A stretch of DNA of 64,000 bases from the NCBI RefSeq assembly GCF_900188155.1, contig NZ_FZOG01000002.1, positions 883,845 to 947,844 of the forward strand. Reading direction: 5' to 3'. How positions within the stretch are numbered: position 1 is the first letter of the stretch; every line of letters starts with the position of its first letter. Source of the stretch: Pseudomonas segetis. Its GTDB lineage: Bacteria > Pseudomonadota > Gammaproteobacteria > Pseudomonadales > Pseudomonadaceae. The notes below the pieces were generated by a model, which saw only the letters and a list, made by a program, of their open reading frames with translations, made no database searches and was not told where the DNA came from. The position numbers were made by a program, and so were the translations under genes. Shown here one piece after another: positions 34,427 through 44,471 of the stretch.

Positions 34427-36214
34427 ATGCGTCGCCTAATCAGTCTGATCCTGCTCATCATCGCAATCCCGGCCAGTGCCAGCCTGCTCGACAGCCGGCC
34501 CGCCCTCGCACCCATCGGCGCCGCGCTAAATAACAGCGCCGACTTTTTGCCCGTTCGCGAAGCCTTCAAGCTCAACCTGATCAGCAGCTCGGCCGATGGC
34601 GTGAAGCTACGCTTCGTCGCCACCGACGGTTATTACCTGTACAAGCACCGCTTCAAATTCAGCACCGAACCAGCCGATATCGGCCTCGGCGAGGCGCAAA
34701 TGCCTGCCGGCGAACAGAAAACCGACGAGTACTTTGGCGAGGTCGAGGTTTACCACAACATTGTCGACGTGGACCTGCCGATCAGCCCGCCGACCGACCG
34801 TGCCTACACCCTCAATGTCACCTACCAGGGCTGCGCTGACAAAGGCCTGTGCTATCCGCCTGAAACCGAGCAGATCCAGATTGGTGGCGGCGCAGCGGCC
34901 AGCAGCGACACCCTCGGCGAAGCCACCGCCAGGTCCAACTGGAAATGGACAGACCTGGCGCTGTTTTTCCTGGCAGGCCTGGGCCTGACCTTCACGCCTT
35001 GCGTGCTGCCGATGTTGCCGATCCTTTCTGGCGTGGTCTTGCGCGGCCGCCCAAGCAACCGTCGCGGCCTGGTGCTATCACTGGCCTACGTACTGCCAAT
35101 GGCTGCCTGCTACGCAGCGCTCGGTGCATTGATGGGCCTGTTCGGCGCAAGCCTCAACCTGCAGGCCATGCTGCAATCGCCTTGGGTGCTGATCCCATTC
35201 GCCTTGTTCTTCAGCCTGTTCGCCATTGCCATGTTTGGCATGTTCGAGATTCGCTTGCCGGCATTCATTCGCGAACGACTGGACCGCAAGGCTTCGCAAA
35301 CCCAGGGCGGTTCGATCGCTGGCGCCGCCACCCTGGGCGTACTGTCCAGCCTGATCGTTTCGCCCTGCGTAACAGCGCCGCTGACCGGCCTGTTGCTCTA
35401 TATCAGCAGCACCGGCGATGCCCTGGGTGGTGGCTTGCAACTTTTTGCCCTGGGCCTCGGGATGGGTGCGCCACTGGTACTGATTGGCGCTGGCGGCGGG
35501 GCATTGTTGCCACGCAGCGGTGCCTGGATGAACGGTGTGCGCAACCTGTTCGGTGTGATGTTGCTGGCTGTTTCCATCTGGCTGCTTGATCGCTTGCTGC
35601 CTGGCCCTGTGACCTTGGCGCTGTGGGGCTTGCTGGCAGCGGGTTCGGCCCTATTTCTCGGCGCCCTGGAATTCAATGTCAAAAGCTCCAGAGGCAAGCT
35701 CGCGCAACTCGCAGGCCTTGCCCTGTTGGTCTATGCCTTGACTGCCTGGGTGGGCGCACTGCAGGGCCATGATGACCCGCTTCGCCCGCTCGGACGCATG
35801 CAACTGGGCAACACACAAATCACCTCAAGCGACCAGGCCCGGCATGGCAGCTGGCAAACCGTCACCAGCGGCGCAGAACTTGATGCCGCCCTGGCCGCCG
35901 CCAAAAGCAATGGCAAGCCCCTGCTGCTCGACTGGTATGCGGACTGGTGCATCAGTTGCAAAGTCATCGAGCGAGAAGTGCTCACCGATCCCAATGTCAT
36001 GACCCGCTTGAACGACTATGCCTTGGTGCGCTTCGACATTACCGACAGCACCCCAGCTCAACGTTCGGTTTTGGATCGCTATTCGTTGTTCGGTCCCCCC
36101 GCCATTCTGTTTTTCGATAAAAACAGCGACGAATGGCACGACCTGCGCGTGGTGGGTGAAGTGGACGCCGAAACCTTCTCCGCCCGTCTGGATAAAGCCC
36201 GCGAACGCTTTTAG
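34427..36214 (+). CDS. dsbD: Thiol:disulfide interchange protein DsbD
   Basis: 595 residues in the three-part DsbD layout. A signal peptide (about 1-19) precedes the periplasmic alpha domain with the cysteine pair in GCADKGLCYP. An eight-helix membrane domain (about 170-455) has redox cysteines in TFTPCVLPML and VSPCVTAPL. The C-terminal thioredoxin domain has WCISC near 505. All redox cysteines are present. It carries electrons from cytoplasmic thioredoxin to periplasmic DsbC and cytochrome c maturation proteins. The start is ATG 34427, which gives a proper signal peptide. Confidence 0.96.
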   Translation: MRRLISLILLIIAIPASASLLDSRPALAPIGAALNNSADFLPVREAFKLNLISSSADGVKLRFVATDGYYLYKHRFKFSTEPADIGLGEAQMPAGEQKTDEYFGEVEVYHNIVDVDLPISPPTDRAYTLNVTYQGCADKGLCYPPETEQIQIGGGAAASSDTLGEATARSNWKWTDLALFFLAGLGLTFTPCVLPMLPILSGVVLRGRPSNRRGLVLSLAYVLPMAACYAALGALMGLFGASLNLQAMLQSPWVLIPFALFFSLFAIAMFGMFEIRLPAFIRERLDRKASQTQGGSIAGAATLGVLSSLIVSPCVTAPLTGLLLYISSTGDALGGGLQLFALGLGMGAPLVLIGAGGGALLPRSGAWMNGVRNLFGVMLLAVSIWLLDRLLPGPVTLALWGLLAAGSALFLGALEFNVKSSRGKLAQLAGLALLVYALTAWVGALQGHDDPLRPLGRMQLGNTQITSSDQARHGSWQTVTSGAELDAALAAAKSNGKPLLLDWYADWCISCKVIEREVLTDPNVMTRLNDYALVRFDITDSTPAQRSVLDRYSLFGPPAILFFDKNSDEWHDLRVVGEVDAETFSARLDKARERF

Positions 36215-36335
36215 GTATCTCGGTCATAAAACTGGCGCAAACACCGGCTATCGTGCTGGCTACTGCATAGAACTAGACAGTCACGAGCCGACTCCGGCAT
36301 AGTTCTGCGTGTGAAAACAACAAGGAACACCGAAC

Positions 36336-36779
36336 ATGGCGACCTTATTGGTCCTGCACGGCCCGAATCTAAACCTGCTTGGCACCCGCGAGCCGGGCGT
36401 CTATGGCGCCACGACACTGGAACAGATCAACCTTGATCTGGAGCGCCGTGCCCGTGAAGCCGGGCATCACTTGCTGTACCTGCAAAGTAATGCCGAGTAC
36501 GAGTTAATCGAGCGCATTCACGCTGCCAGAGGCGAAGGCGTCGACTTTATCCTGATTAATCCAGCCGCTTTCACACATACAAGCGTCGCATTACGTGACG
36601 CATTGCTGGCGGTGAGCATCCCATTCATCGAAGTGCATTTATCAAACGTGCACAAGCGCGAAGCATTCCGCCATCACTCCTACTTTTCGGATGTTGCTGT
36701 AGGCGTGATCTGCGGCCTTGGCGCCAGCGGTTATCGGCTGGCCCTGGAGGCTGCACTCGAACAACTTGAACGGCCCTGA
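36336..36779 (+). CDS. aroQ: Type II 3-dehydroquinate dehydratase
   Basis: A 147-residue enzyme with family motifs [16 protein letters not shown] at residues 8-23 (catalytic Tyr at 22), [14 protein letters not shown] near 50-63, NPAAFTHTS near 75-83 and [17 protein letters not shown] near 98-114. It dehydrates 3-dehydroquinate in the shikimate pathway. Its position directly before accB and accC is a conserved arrangement in pseudomonads. Confidence 0.97.
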   Translation: MATLLVLHGPNLNLLGTREPGVYGATTLEQINLDLERRAREAGHHLLYLQSNAEYELIERIHAARGEGVDFILINPAAFTHTSVALRDALLAVSIPFIEVHLSNVHKREAFRHHSYFSDVAVGVICGLGASGYRLALEAALEQLERP

Positions 36780-36801
36780 CCCAACTGGGAGTTGAAAAGC
36801 T

Positions 36802-37263
36802 ATGGATATTCGTAAAGTCAAAAAACTGATCGAGCTGCTGGAAGAATCCGGCATCGACGAGCTGGAAATTCACGAAGGTGAAGAGTCGGTTCGCATCAGT
36901 CGCAACAGCAAGCAACCTGCTTATGCGCAGCAACCGGTGTACGCACCGGCACAGGCACCTGCCCCGGCTGCAGCACCTGCCGCGCCAGTTGCCGCTGAGG
37001 CCGCAGCGCCTGCAGCGCCAAAACTCAACGGCACCGTGGTGCGCTCGCCAATGGTCGGCACCTTCTACCGCGCTTCATCGCCAACCTCGGGCAACTTCGT
37101 AGAAGTGGGCCAGAGCGTCAAGAAAGGCGACATCCTCTGCATCGTTGAAGCGATGAAGATGATGAACCACATCGAAGCTGAAACCAGCGGCGTTATCGAA
37201 TCCATTCTGGGCGAGAACGGCCAGCCGGTTGAATACGACCAGCCTCTGTTCACAATCGTTTGA
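36802..37263 (+). CDS. accB: Acetyl-CoA carboxylase biotin carboxyl carrier protein
   Basis: 153 residues: an N-terminal helix region, a flexible Ala/Pro-rich linker (about 38-73), and a C-terminal biotinyl domain. The biotin site EAMKMM has K119. It carries the carboxybiotin between AccC and the AccA/AccD transferase in fatty-acid synthesis. It is followed by accC after 17 bases, the usual accBC operon. An aroQ-accB gap of 22 bases suggests all three are co-transcribed. Confidence 0.98.
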   Translation: MDIRKVKKLIELLEESGIDELEIHEGEESVRISRNSKQPAYAQQPVYAPAQAPAPAAAPAAPVAAEAAAPAAPKLNGTVVRSPMVGTFYRASSPTSGNFVEVGQSVKKGDILCIVEAMKMMNHIEAETSGVIESILGENGQPVEYDQPLFTIV

Positions 37264-37280
37264 ACCGAGGAGAGCCAGCG

Positions 37281-38630
37281 ATGTTGGAAAAAGTTCTAAT
37301 CGCCAACCGCGGCGAGATCGCATTGCGCGTCTTGCGCGCGTGCAAAGAATTGGGCATCAAGACAGTTGCCGTGCACTCCACAGCTGACCGTGAATTGATG
37401 CACTTGGCTCTGGCTGACGAGTCTGTTTGCATCGGCCCTGCGGCCGGCACGCAGTCCTACCTGAATATCCCGGCGATCATCAGCGCAGCTGAAGTCACCG
37501 GCGCTACGGCGATTCACCCGGGGTACGGCTTCCTTGCGGAAAACGCCGACTTCGCGGAACAGGTGGAAAACTCAGGCTTTGCCTTTATCGGCCCCAAAGC
37601 CGAAACCATCCGCCTGATGGGCGACAAGGTTTCAGCCAAGGAAGCCATGATCAAGGCGGGCGTGCCTGTGGTACCCGGTTCCGACGGTCCGCTGCCTGAA
37701 GATGAAGAAACCGCCTTGGCGATCGCTCGCGAAGTAGGTTATCCGGTCATCATCAAGGCGGCAGGTGGCGGTGGCGGTCGCGGCATGCGCGTGGTCTACA
37801 AGGAAGAAGACCTGATCAAGTCAGCACGCCTGACGCGCAGCGAAGCCGGTTCGGTATTTGGCAACCCAATGGTTTACCTGGAGAAATTCCTCGGCAATCC
37901 GCGCCATGTGGAAGTCCAGGTACTCTCCGATGGCCAGGGCAACGCCATTCACCTCGGTGATCGCGACTGTTCGTTGCAACGCCGCCACCAGAAAGTGCTT
38001 GAAGAAGCACCGGCACCGTACATCAATGAACAAGCCCGTGCCGAAGTGCTCAAGCGTTGCGTCGATGCCTGTATCGAAATTGGCTATCGCGGCGCCGGGA
38101 CATTCGAGTTCCTCTACGAGAACGACAGGTTCTACTTCATCGAGATGAACACTCGCGTGCAGGTAGAGCATCCGGTGACTGAAATGGTGACCGGCATCGA
38201 CATCGTCAAGGAGATGCTCAGCATCGCGGCTGGCAACAAGCTCTCGTTTACCCAGGACGACGTAGTGGTTCGCGGCCACGCGCTTGAATGCCGGATCAAC
38301 GCAGAAGACCCCGATAACTTCATGCCCTGCCCGGGCAAGGTTAAGCACTTCCATGCACCCGGCGGCTTTGGCGTTCGCGTTGACTCGCACCTGTACAGTG
38401 GCTACACCGTACCACCGCATTACGACTCGTTGATCGGCAAGCTGATCACCTACGGGGCCACCCGTGACGAAGCCATGGCGCGCATGCGCAACGGCCTCGA
38501 CGAGATGGTAGTCGATGGCATCAAGACCAATATCCCGCTGCACCGGATGCTGGTTCGCGACAAGGGTTTCAATGAAGGTGGCGTGAACATTCACTACCTT
38601 GAGAAGAAACTGGGCATGGACAAGCACTGA
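37281..38630 (+). CDS. accC: Acetyl-CoA carboxylase biotin carboxylase subunit
   Basis: 449 residues, the same length as E. coli AccC. It opens [20 protein letters not shown]. The ATP-grasp glycine loop [13 protein letters not shown] lies near 158-170, and the active-site segments [14 protein letters not shown] (about 288-301) and [11 protein letters not shown] are present. It carboxylates biotin on AccB with bicarbonate and ATP. The start at 37281 follows GAGGAG. It ends the operon; a strong terminator follows. Confidence 0.98.
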   Translation: MLEKVLIANRGEIALRVLRACKELGIKTVAVHSTADRELMHLALADESVCIGPAAGTQSYLNIPAIISAAEVTGATAIHPGYGFLAENADFAEQVENSGFAFIGPKAETIRLMGDKVSAKEAMIKAGVPVVPGSDGPLPEDEETALAIAREVGYPVIIKAAGGGGGRGMRVVYKEEDLIKSARLTRSEAGSVFGNPMVYLEKFLGNPRHVEVQVLSDGQGNAIHLGDRDCSLQRRHQKVLEEAPAPYINEQARAEVLKRCVDACIEIGYRGAGTFEFLYENDRFYFIEMNTRVQVEHPVTEMVTGIDIVKEMLSIAAGNKLSFTQDDVVVRGHALECRINAEDPDNFMPCPGKVKHFHAPGGFGVRVDSHLYSGYTVPPHYDSLIGKLITYGATRDEAMARMRNGLDEMVVDGIKTNIPLHRMLVRDKGFNEGGVNIHYLEKKLGMDKH

Positions 38631-38656
38631 TACCAGTGCCTGCATGACCGACCAGA

Positions 38657-38690
38657 ACAAGGGCTGCCGTTTGGCGGCCCTTGTTGTTTA
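38657..38690 (+). terminator. Terminator after accC
   Basis: A 12-bp stem (38657-38668 with 38673-38684, one G-U pair) with a GTTT loop is followed by a T-rich stretch. Confidence 0.85.
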
Positions 38691-38778
38691 CGCCGTTCTA
38701 TATCTGGAAGCGCGCCAGCCCCTACAGTAAGCTTGCCCGCTCAAAAAGTTCACTTCTTTGCGTCTTCGAGGTTCCGCC

Positions 38779-39657
38779 ATGCCCTGGTTACAAGTTCGTC
38801 TCGCCATCACTCCGGAACAAGCGCCGACCTATGAAGACGCCCTGCTCGAAGTGGGCGCAGTATCCGTGACCTTTATGGACGCTGAAGACAACCCGATTTT
38901 CGAGCCGGAGTTGAACACCACGCCCTTGTGGTCGCACACCCATTTGCTGGCTCTATTCGAAGCCGACACCGACGCCAACGCCCTGCTCGCTCATCTGGAG
39001 CTGCTCACAGGCGGCGCACTCCCAGAGCATCAGATCGAAGAGATTGCCGATCAGGATTGGGAGCGCAGCTGGATGGATAGCTTCAAACCCATGCGCTTTG
39101 GCCAACGCCTGTGGATTGTTCCGAGCTGGACCGACGCCCCCGAGCCGGACGCAGTGAACCTGCTACTCGACCCCGGCCTGGCATTCGGCACGGGCACGCA
39201 CCCCACTACCGCCTTGTGCCTTGAATGGCTCGACGGCCAGCCCCTGAAAGACTGCAGTGTTATCGACTTCGGCTGCGGCTCGGGCATTCTGGCAATAGCT
39301 GCACTGCTGCTCGGCGCGCCACAAGCCGTGGGCACCGATATCGACCCACAGGCACTTGAGGCCTCGCGCGACAATGCCGGACGCAACGGCATCGACCCGG
39401 CGCGTTTCCCACTGTACCTGCCAGCCGATATGCCACAACAGCCAGCCGATGTAGTGGTTGCCAATATTCTTGCCGGCCCCTTGGTGAGCCTGGCCCCGCA
39501 AATCACCAGCCTGGTCAAACCCGGTGGTCGCCTGGCATTGTCTGGAATCCTCGCCGAGCAGGCTGAGGAGGTTCGCGCGGCCTATGCCGGTGACTTCGAG
39601 CTCGATCCAACCGCGACCAACGACGGCTGGGTACGCATCACAGGCGTGCGCCGTTAA
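38779..39657 (+). CDS. prmA: Ribosomal protein L11 methyltransferase
   Basis: 292 residues, usual PrmA length (293 in E. coli). An N-terminal substrate-recognition domain opens [10 protein letters not shown]. The methyltransferase domain contains the family motif [12 protein letters not shown] near 137-148, the SAM motif [20 protein letters not shown] near 163-182 and the catalytic-loop NILAGPL. It trimethylates ribosomal protein L11. The start is ATG 38779. Confidence 0.96.
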   Translation: MPWLQVRLAITPEQAPTYEDALLEVGAVSVTFMDAEDNPIFEPELNTTPLWSHTHLLALFEADTDANALLAHLELLTGGALPEHQIEEIADQDWERSWMDSFKPMRFGQRLWIVPSWTDAPEPDAVNLLLDPGLAFGTGTHPTTALCLEWLDGQPLKDCSVIDFGCGSGILAIAALLLGAPQAVGTDIDPQALEASRDNAGRNGIDPARFPLYLPADMPQQPADVVVANILAGPLVSLAPQITSLVKPGGRLALSGILAEQAEEVRAAYAGDFELDPTATNDGWVRITGVRR

Positions 39658-39748
39658 ACGCCTCGCCTATATGCAGCGCTATCTGTACTTGCGTTAGACT
39701 TGAGCCAAATAGCAGCAGAACCAACCCAATGTTCGACCGGACCGCCGC

Positions 39749-41071
39749 ATGACCGAGAGTTTTGTCACCCAGTGCCCACAATGCCAGACCAGCTTTCGCG
39801 TGAACGCCACGCAATTGGCTGCGGCGCACGGTGCGGTGCGTTGCGGCGCCTGCCTGAATGTCTTTAATGCAGCCCAACAGCTGCAGCGCCTGGGTCATAT
39901 CATTGCACCGGCGACCAGCAAAGCGGTCACTGGCGAAAAAACCACTGCTGCTACCAAACCCGCGCCACCTGAACCGCCCAAGACCAAGGAACCTGAAGAC
40001 ACCCTGTGGATTCATGACGACCTTGACCTTGACGAGCTGGACCTGGACGAAGAACTGGCCAAGCTTGAAGAGCGCGAGCAACAAATCTCGCAAGAGATTC
40101 TCAACCTTGAGCGCAGCACCCACTTCAGCTCTGTATTCGCCTCACCGCCGCGTGACACACAGGTGGAGCACGATGAGCGCTGGGCAGAAGAACTGCTGCG
40201 TGAAGATGAAGCCAAGGCAGACGAAAAACCTGCACTCGCCTCCCTGGGCCTGAAACAACAAGACACCCGCAACAGCCCGCCGCCAGCGACCCAGCCCTTT
40301 GCGCAACAACCTGTGGCGCCACAACCAATAGAGCGCGAACCTGAGCTGAAACTAACCGACGCTGATTTCGGCGCAACCGACAGCGAAGCGGCAGAACCAC
40401 CGCTCCAGGCCGAACCGCTGCAACGCGATGAGCCGCCCCTGAGCGACATGGATAATGACGCCGACGAACCGCAACCCGCGCCTTTTATCCCCCTGGCGGT
40501 TTCTCGCCATGAGCCCAATGTTGGCCACAACAAACTGTTTGAACTTGAAGACGAACCCGTCGAGTTCGAGTGGCAAAAGCCCGGACCGTCCTGGGGCCGG
40601 ATTATTGGCTGGGCAATCCTGATAGTGCTGGCTGGCGCGGCATTGGCCGGCCAGTATGTTGCCTACCATTTCGAGCAGTTGGCGCGCCAAGACCAGTACC
40701 GCCCGTTATTTGAGCAACTGTGCCCGAAAATTGGTTGCGAACTGCCATCAAAAGTCGACATCAGCATGATCAAGAGCAGCAACCTGGTGGTGCGCTCTCA
40801 CCCCGAGTTCAGCGGTGCGTTGGTGGTCGATGCAATCATCTACAACCGTGCGGCCTTTTCGCAGCCCTTTCCGCTGCTGGAAATTCGCTTCGCCGACATC
40901 AACGGCAAACTGCTTGCCAGTCGTCGCTTCACCCCTGGTGAATATTTGGCAGGCGAACTCGCAGGACGCACGGAAATGCCCCCGCAAACGCCGATCCACA
41001 TATCGCTGGATATCCTTGACCCAGGCAGCCAGGCGGTTAACTACAGCCTGAGTTTCCACTCGCCGCAATAG
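39749..41071 (+). CDS. DUF3426 zinc-ribbon membrane protein
   Basis: A 440-residue protein. The N-terminal MJ0042-type zinc ribbon is CPQCQTSF (residues 8-15) and CGACLNVF. A long acidic, Pro-rich variable region spans about 55-270. One membrane helix (about 288-308, WAILIVLAGAALAGQY) precedes a C-terminal DUF3426 domain. Function unknown; topology suggests a cytoplasmic zinc ribbon and an external C-terminal domain. Its place between prmA and dusB is conserved in pseudomonads. Confidence 0.88.
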   Translation: MTESFVTQCPQCQTSFRVNATQLAAAHGAVRCGACLNVFNAAQQLQRLGHIIAPATSKAVTGEKTTAATKPAPPEPPKTKEPEDTLWIHDDLDLDELDLDEELAKLEEREQQISQEILNLERSTHFSSVFASPPRDTQVEHDERWAEELLREDEAKADEKPALASLGLKQQDTRNSPPPATQPFAQQPVAPQPIEREPELKLTDADFGATDSEAAEPPLQAEPLQRDEPPLSDMDNDADEPQPAPFIPLAVSRHEPNVGHNKLFELEDEPVEFEWQKPGPSWGRIIGWAILIVLAGAALAGQYVAYHFEQLARQDQYRPLFEQLCPKIGCELPSKVDISMIKSSNLVVRSHPEFSGALVVDAIIYNRAAFSQPFPLLEIRFADINGKLLASRRFTPGEYLAGELAGRTEMPPQTPIHISLDILDPGSQAVNYSLSFHSPQ

Positions 41072-41095
41072 CTTGACCCCGACCACAAAGGTACG

Positions 41096-41127
41096 GCTTA
41101 TCGCCCTCATAACCCTTGGCGATAAGC
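41096..41127. promoter_or_regulatory. Hairpin in the dusB-fis leader
   Basis: A perfect 10-bp stem (GCTTATCGCC / GGCGATAAGC) with a 12-base loop lies 24 bases after the DUF3426 stop, without a T-tract. It may be a weak terminator or a leader structure for dusB-fis. Confidence 0.4.
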
Positions 41128-41250
41128 TGGCAACTGTTCAGATTTTGTTCAAAACAGCCTTTATCCGGTCATCCAGAGCAGGTATGATTCTCCCCCTTTT
41201 TCGCCGTCTCCTATTTGTCTCATCAGCTAGTCTCTTGAGCAGGGAACCCT

Positions 41251-42249
41251 ATGTCGACGTTACGCATCGGCCCGTACACACTGCCGAACCAGTTGATCCT
41301 GGCGCCTATGGCCGGAGTCACTGACCAACCATTTCGCAAGCTCTGCCAGCGCTTGGGCGCGGGCATGGTGGTATCTGAAATGGTCACCAGCGATGTGCGG
41401 TTGTGGAATACGCGTAAATCAAGCCTACGCTTGATCCATCAGGATGATCCCGAGCCACGCTCGGTGCAGATCGCCGGTGGTGACCCGCAGATGCTTGCTG
41501 ACGCGGCTCAGCGGAACGTCGAATTGGGCGCCCAGATAATTGATATTAATATGGGGTGTCCGGCGAAGAAGGTCTGTAACAAGGCGGCAGGTTCTGCGCT
41601 ACTGAAAGACCAAGACCTGGTCCGTGAAATCTTGCATGCCGTGGTCGGTGCAGTCGATGTGCCGGTCACCCTGAAGATTCGCACCGGCTGGGATAGAAAC
41701 AACAAGAACGGCGTAGAGGTGGCAAAGATTGCCGAACAAGCCGGGATTGTCGCGTTAGCGGTACATGGTCGCACCCGTGCGGATCTTTATACCGGTGACG
41801 CCGAATACGACACAATTGCAGCGATTAAACAGGCGGTTTCAATTCCGGTGCTGGCCAATGGCGACATCACCAGTCCGGAAAAGGCCAAGGCAGTGCTTGC
41901 TGCAACTGGAGCGGATGGACTACTGATAGGCAGGGCAGCTCAAGGGCGACCCTGGATATTTCGCGAGACCGATCATTACTTGCGTACAGGCAAAAAAATG
42001 CCGGCACCAAGCCTGGTCGAAGTAGAAAGCATTTTGCTGGAACACCTTGGCGCACTGCATGCCTTCTATGGCGAAGTGATGGGCGCTCGAATCGCCCGCA
42101 AGCATGTGGGTTGGTATCTAGCAACTCTGCCGGGCGCCAGAGAGTTTCGCGCCGAGTTCAATCGCCTTGAATGTACGGACGCACAGTGCGCCAACGTTCG
42201 CCAGTATTTCCGCGAACGGCAAAATGATGGAGATGGGGTGGCTGCATGA
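41251..42249 (+). CDS. dusB: tRNA-dihydrouridine synthase B
   Basis: A 332-residue FMN enzyme. FMN barrel motifs are LAPMAGVTDQPFRKL near 14-28 and INMGCPAKKVCNKAAGSAL near 98-116, with the catalytic cysteine in CNKAAG. KIRTGWDRNNKNG lies near 145 and ANGDITSPEKA near 203. It reduces uridines in tRNA. The 3' end overlaps fis by 4 bases (ATGA), the well-known dusB-fis operon. Confidence 0.97.
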   Translation: MSTLRIGPYTLPNQLILAPMAGVTDQPFRKLCQRLGAGMVVSEMVTSDVRLWNTRKSSLRLIHQDDPEPRSVQIAGGDPQMLADAAQRNVELGAQIIDINMGCPAKKVCNKAAGSALLKDQDLVREILHAVVGAVDVPVTLKIRTGWDRNNKNGVEVAKIAEQAGIVALAVHGRTRADLYTGDAEYDTIAAIKQAVSIPVLANGDITSPEKAKAVLAATGADGLLIGRAAQGRPWIFRETDHYLRTGKKMPAPSLVEVESILLEHLGALHAFYGEVMGARIARKHVGWYLATLPGAREFRAEFNRLECTDAQCANVRQYFRERQNDGDGVAA

Positions 42250-42566
42250 CGATGTTGACCGAGACTTTAGGAAGTGGAATTGCACCTGTGAGTGACAACA
42301 CCAGTTTGAAACAGCACCTCAACACGCCAAGCGAAGAAGGGCAAACCTTACGCGGCAATGTTGAGAAAGCGCTGCATAACTATTTCGCCCACCTTGAGGG
42401 CGCGGATGTCTCTGACGTATACAACCTGGTATTGACCGAGGTTGAGGCGCCACTGCTAGAAACAGTGATGAACTACGTCAAAGGCAACCAAACCAAGGCA
42501 TCCGAACTGCTCGGCCTGAATCGCGGCACCCTGCGCAAGAAGCTCAAGCAGTACGACCTACTCTAA
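42246..42566 (+). CDS. fis: Nucleoid protein Fis
   Basis: 106 residues. The C-terminal helix-turn-helix is nearly that of enterobacterial Fis (MNYVKGNQTKASELLGLNRG, then TLRKKLKQYDLL). The N-terminal arm is about 8 residues longer than in E. coli (98). It bends DNA and regulates rRNA and many growth-phase genes. It overlaps dusB by ATGA and ends at a terminator. Confidence 0.98.
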   Translation: MTMLTETLGSGIAPVSDNTSLKQHLNTPSEEGQTLRGNVEKALHNYFAHLEGADVSDVYNLVLTEVEAPLLETVMNYVKGNQTKASELLGLNRGTLRKKLKQYDLL

Positions 42567-42578
42567 TTTCTTCCTCTC

Positions 42579-42609
42579 AAAAAGGGCGACCTAAACAGTC
42601 GCCTTTTTG
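42579..42609 (+). terminator. Terminator after fis
   Basis: A stem centred on GGCGAC / GTCGCC with flanking A and T runs. It separates dusB-fis from purH. Confidence 0.88.
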
Positions 42610-42638
42610 TTTATATCTCTGCTCTGATGGACTCTGAA

Positions 42639-44246
42639 ATGACCGACCAGACCACCCGCCTCCCCGTTCGCCGCGCCTTGATCAGCGTATCTGACAAGAC
42701 TGGCATCCTCGAATTCGCTCGCGAGCTCGTCGCCCTCAATGTGGAAATTCTTTCCACGGGTGGCACATACAAGCTGCTCAAGGATAACGGCGTCGCGGCA
42801 GTTGAAGTCGCTGATTACACCGGCTTCCCGGAAATGATGGACGGCCGGGTCAAGACCCTGCACCCGAAGATCCACGGCGGCATTCTCGGTCGTCGCGCGA
42901 TTGACGGCGACGTCATGACCCAGCACGGCATCAAGCCGATTGACCTGGTTGCAGTCAACCTGTACCCCTTCGAAGCCACTGTCGCCAAGCCCGACTGTGA
43001 TCTTGCCGACGCCATCGAAAATATCGACATTGGCGGCCCGACCATGGTCCGCAGCGCTGCCAAGAACCACAAAGACGTGGCCATTGTGGTCAACACCGGC
43101 GACTACGCCAGCATCGTCGAAAGCCTCAAGGCAGGCGGCCTGAGCTACGCACAACGTTTCGACCTGGCCCTCAAGGCCTTTGAGCACACCGCGGCCTACG
43201 ACGGCATGATCGCCAACTACCTGGGCACTATCGACCAAAGCGCTGAAAAGCTGAGCACCGAAGATCGCGGCGCCTTCCCGCGCACCTTCAACAGCCAGTT
43301 CATCAAGACCCAGGAAATGCGTTACGGCGAGAACCCGCATCAGAGCGCCGCGTTCTACGTCGAGGCCAAAAAGGGCGAGGCCAGCATCGCCAGCGCCGTG
43401 CAGCTGCAAGGCAAGGAACTGTCTTACAACAATGTTGCCGATACCGATGCCGCGCTTGAGTGCGTCAAGAGCTTCGTCAAGCCTGCCTGCGTAATCGTCA
43501 AGCACGCCAACCCATGCGGTGTGGCCGTTGTGCCTGAAGACGAAGGCGGCATTCGCAAAGCCTACGACCTGGCCTATGCCACTGATACCGAGTCGGCATT
43601 TGGCGGCATTATTGCCTTCAACCGTGAGCTCGATGGCGAAACCGCCAAGGCCATTGTCGATCGCCAGTTTGTTGAAGTGATCATTGCGCCACGCATCAGC
43701 GCCGCCGCCCGCGAAGTGGTCGCCGCCAAAGCCAATGTGCGCCTGCTTGAATGCGGCGAGTGGCCAGCCGAGCGCAGCCCGGGTTGGGACTTCAAACGCG
43801 TTAATGGCGGCTTGCTGGTACAAAGTCGCGATATCGGCATGATCACCGCCGACGACCTGAAGATCGTCACCGCTCGCGCGCCAAGCGAGCAAGAAATCCA
43901 CGACCTGATCTTCGCCTGGAAAGTGGCCAAGTTCGTTAAGTCCAACGCCATCGTCTACGCCAAGAATCGCCAGACCGTGGGTGTTGGCGCCGGCCAGATG
44001 AGCCGGGTCAACTCAGCCCGTATTGCCGGGATCAAAGCCGAGCACGCCGGGCTGCCAGTACCGGGCGCTGTAATGGCAAGCGATGCCTTCTTCCCGTTCC
44101 GCGACGGCATCGACAACGCGGCCAAAGCTGGCATTACCGCGGTGATTCAACCAGGTGGCTCGATGCGCGATAACGAAGTGATTGCTGCCGCCGACGAAGC
44201 CGGCATTGCCATGGTCTTCACTGGGATGCGCCACTTTAGACACTAA
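42639..44246 (+). CDS. purH: Bifunctional AICAR transformylase / IMP cyclohydrolase
   Basis: 535 residues, standard PurH length. The N-terminal MGS-like IMP cyclohydrolase domain (about 1-200) has [13 protein letters not shown] and [12 protein letters not shown]. The C-terminal AICAR transformylase domain (about 205-535) has the catalytic KHANPCGVA segment near 290-298 and ends in TGMRHFRH. It performs the last two steps of IMP synthesis. I start at ATG 42639 ([12 protein letters not shown]), four codons inside the longest frame, to match relatives. purD follows after the repeat region. Confidence 0.97.
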   Translation: MTDQTTRLPVRRALISVSDKTGILEFARELVALNVEILSTGGTYKLLKDNGVAAVEVADYTGFPEMMDGRVKTLHPKIHGGILGRRAIDGDVMTQHGIKPIDLVAVNLYPFEATVAKPDCDLADAIENIDIGGPTMVRSAAKNHKDVAIVVNTGDYASIVESLKAGGLSYAQRFDLALKAFEHTAAYDGMIANYLGTIDQSAEKLSTEDRGAFPRTFNSQFIKTQEMRYGENPHQSAAFYVEAKKGEASIASAVQLQGKELSYNNVADTDAALECVKSFVKPACVIVKHANPCGVAVVPEDEGGIRKAYDLAYATDTESAFGGIIAFNRELDGETAKAIVDRQFVEVIIAPRISAAAREVVAAKANVRLLECGEWPAERSPGWDFKRVNGGLLVQSRDIGMITADDLKIVTARAPSEQEIHDLIFAWKVAKFVKSNAIVYAKNRQTVGVGAGQMSRVNSARIAGIKAEHAGLPVPGAVMASDAFFPFRDGIDNAAKAGITAVIQPGGSMRDNEVIAAADEAGIAMVFTGMRHFRH

Positions 44247-44347
44247 AAGACGGTCGCGCTCAAGCATCCGCCTGCGCTGTTGCATGCTGACGCTTGATCG
44301 CAACCTCGAAATGTGTTGTCAGTTTTGAACACGGGCAGGGTTAGTTC

Positions 44348-44397
44348 GTAGGGTGGATGACGCTTTTTTCATCCGCCATGGGCAACACCAAACCTAC
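44348..44397. repeat. 50-bp palindromic repeat unit 1
   Basis: It begins GTAGGGTGGATGA and ends CCTAC. The inner arms GGTGGATGA (44352) and TCATCCGCC (44369) pair, as do the outer GTAGG/CCTAC. It is a MITE-like hairpin in the purH-purD gap. Confidence 0.75.
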
Positions 44398-44403
44398 AGT
44401 TTA

Positions 44404-44453
44404 GTAGGGTGGATAACGCTCAGTTTATCCACCAACAGGGCTAACCGGCCTAC
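44404..44453. repeat. 50-bp palindromic repeat unit 2
   Basis: Same length and plan as unit 1, 6 bases downstream in direct orientation: GTAGGGTGGATAA, perfect inner pairing with TTATCCACC, end CCTAC. It finishes only 18 bases before the purD start. Confidence 0.75.
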
Positions 44454-44471
44454 CTCCATCAGGGGACAGAC

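Noticed and set aside
42591..43901. 436-codon open frame antisense to purH
   Set aside because: Shadow of purH with no independent coding evidence.
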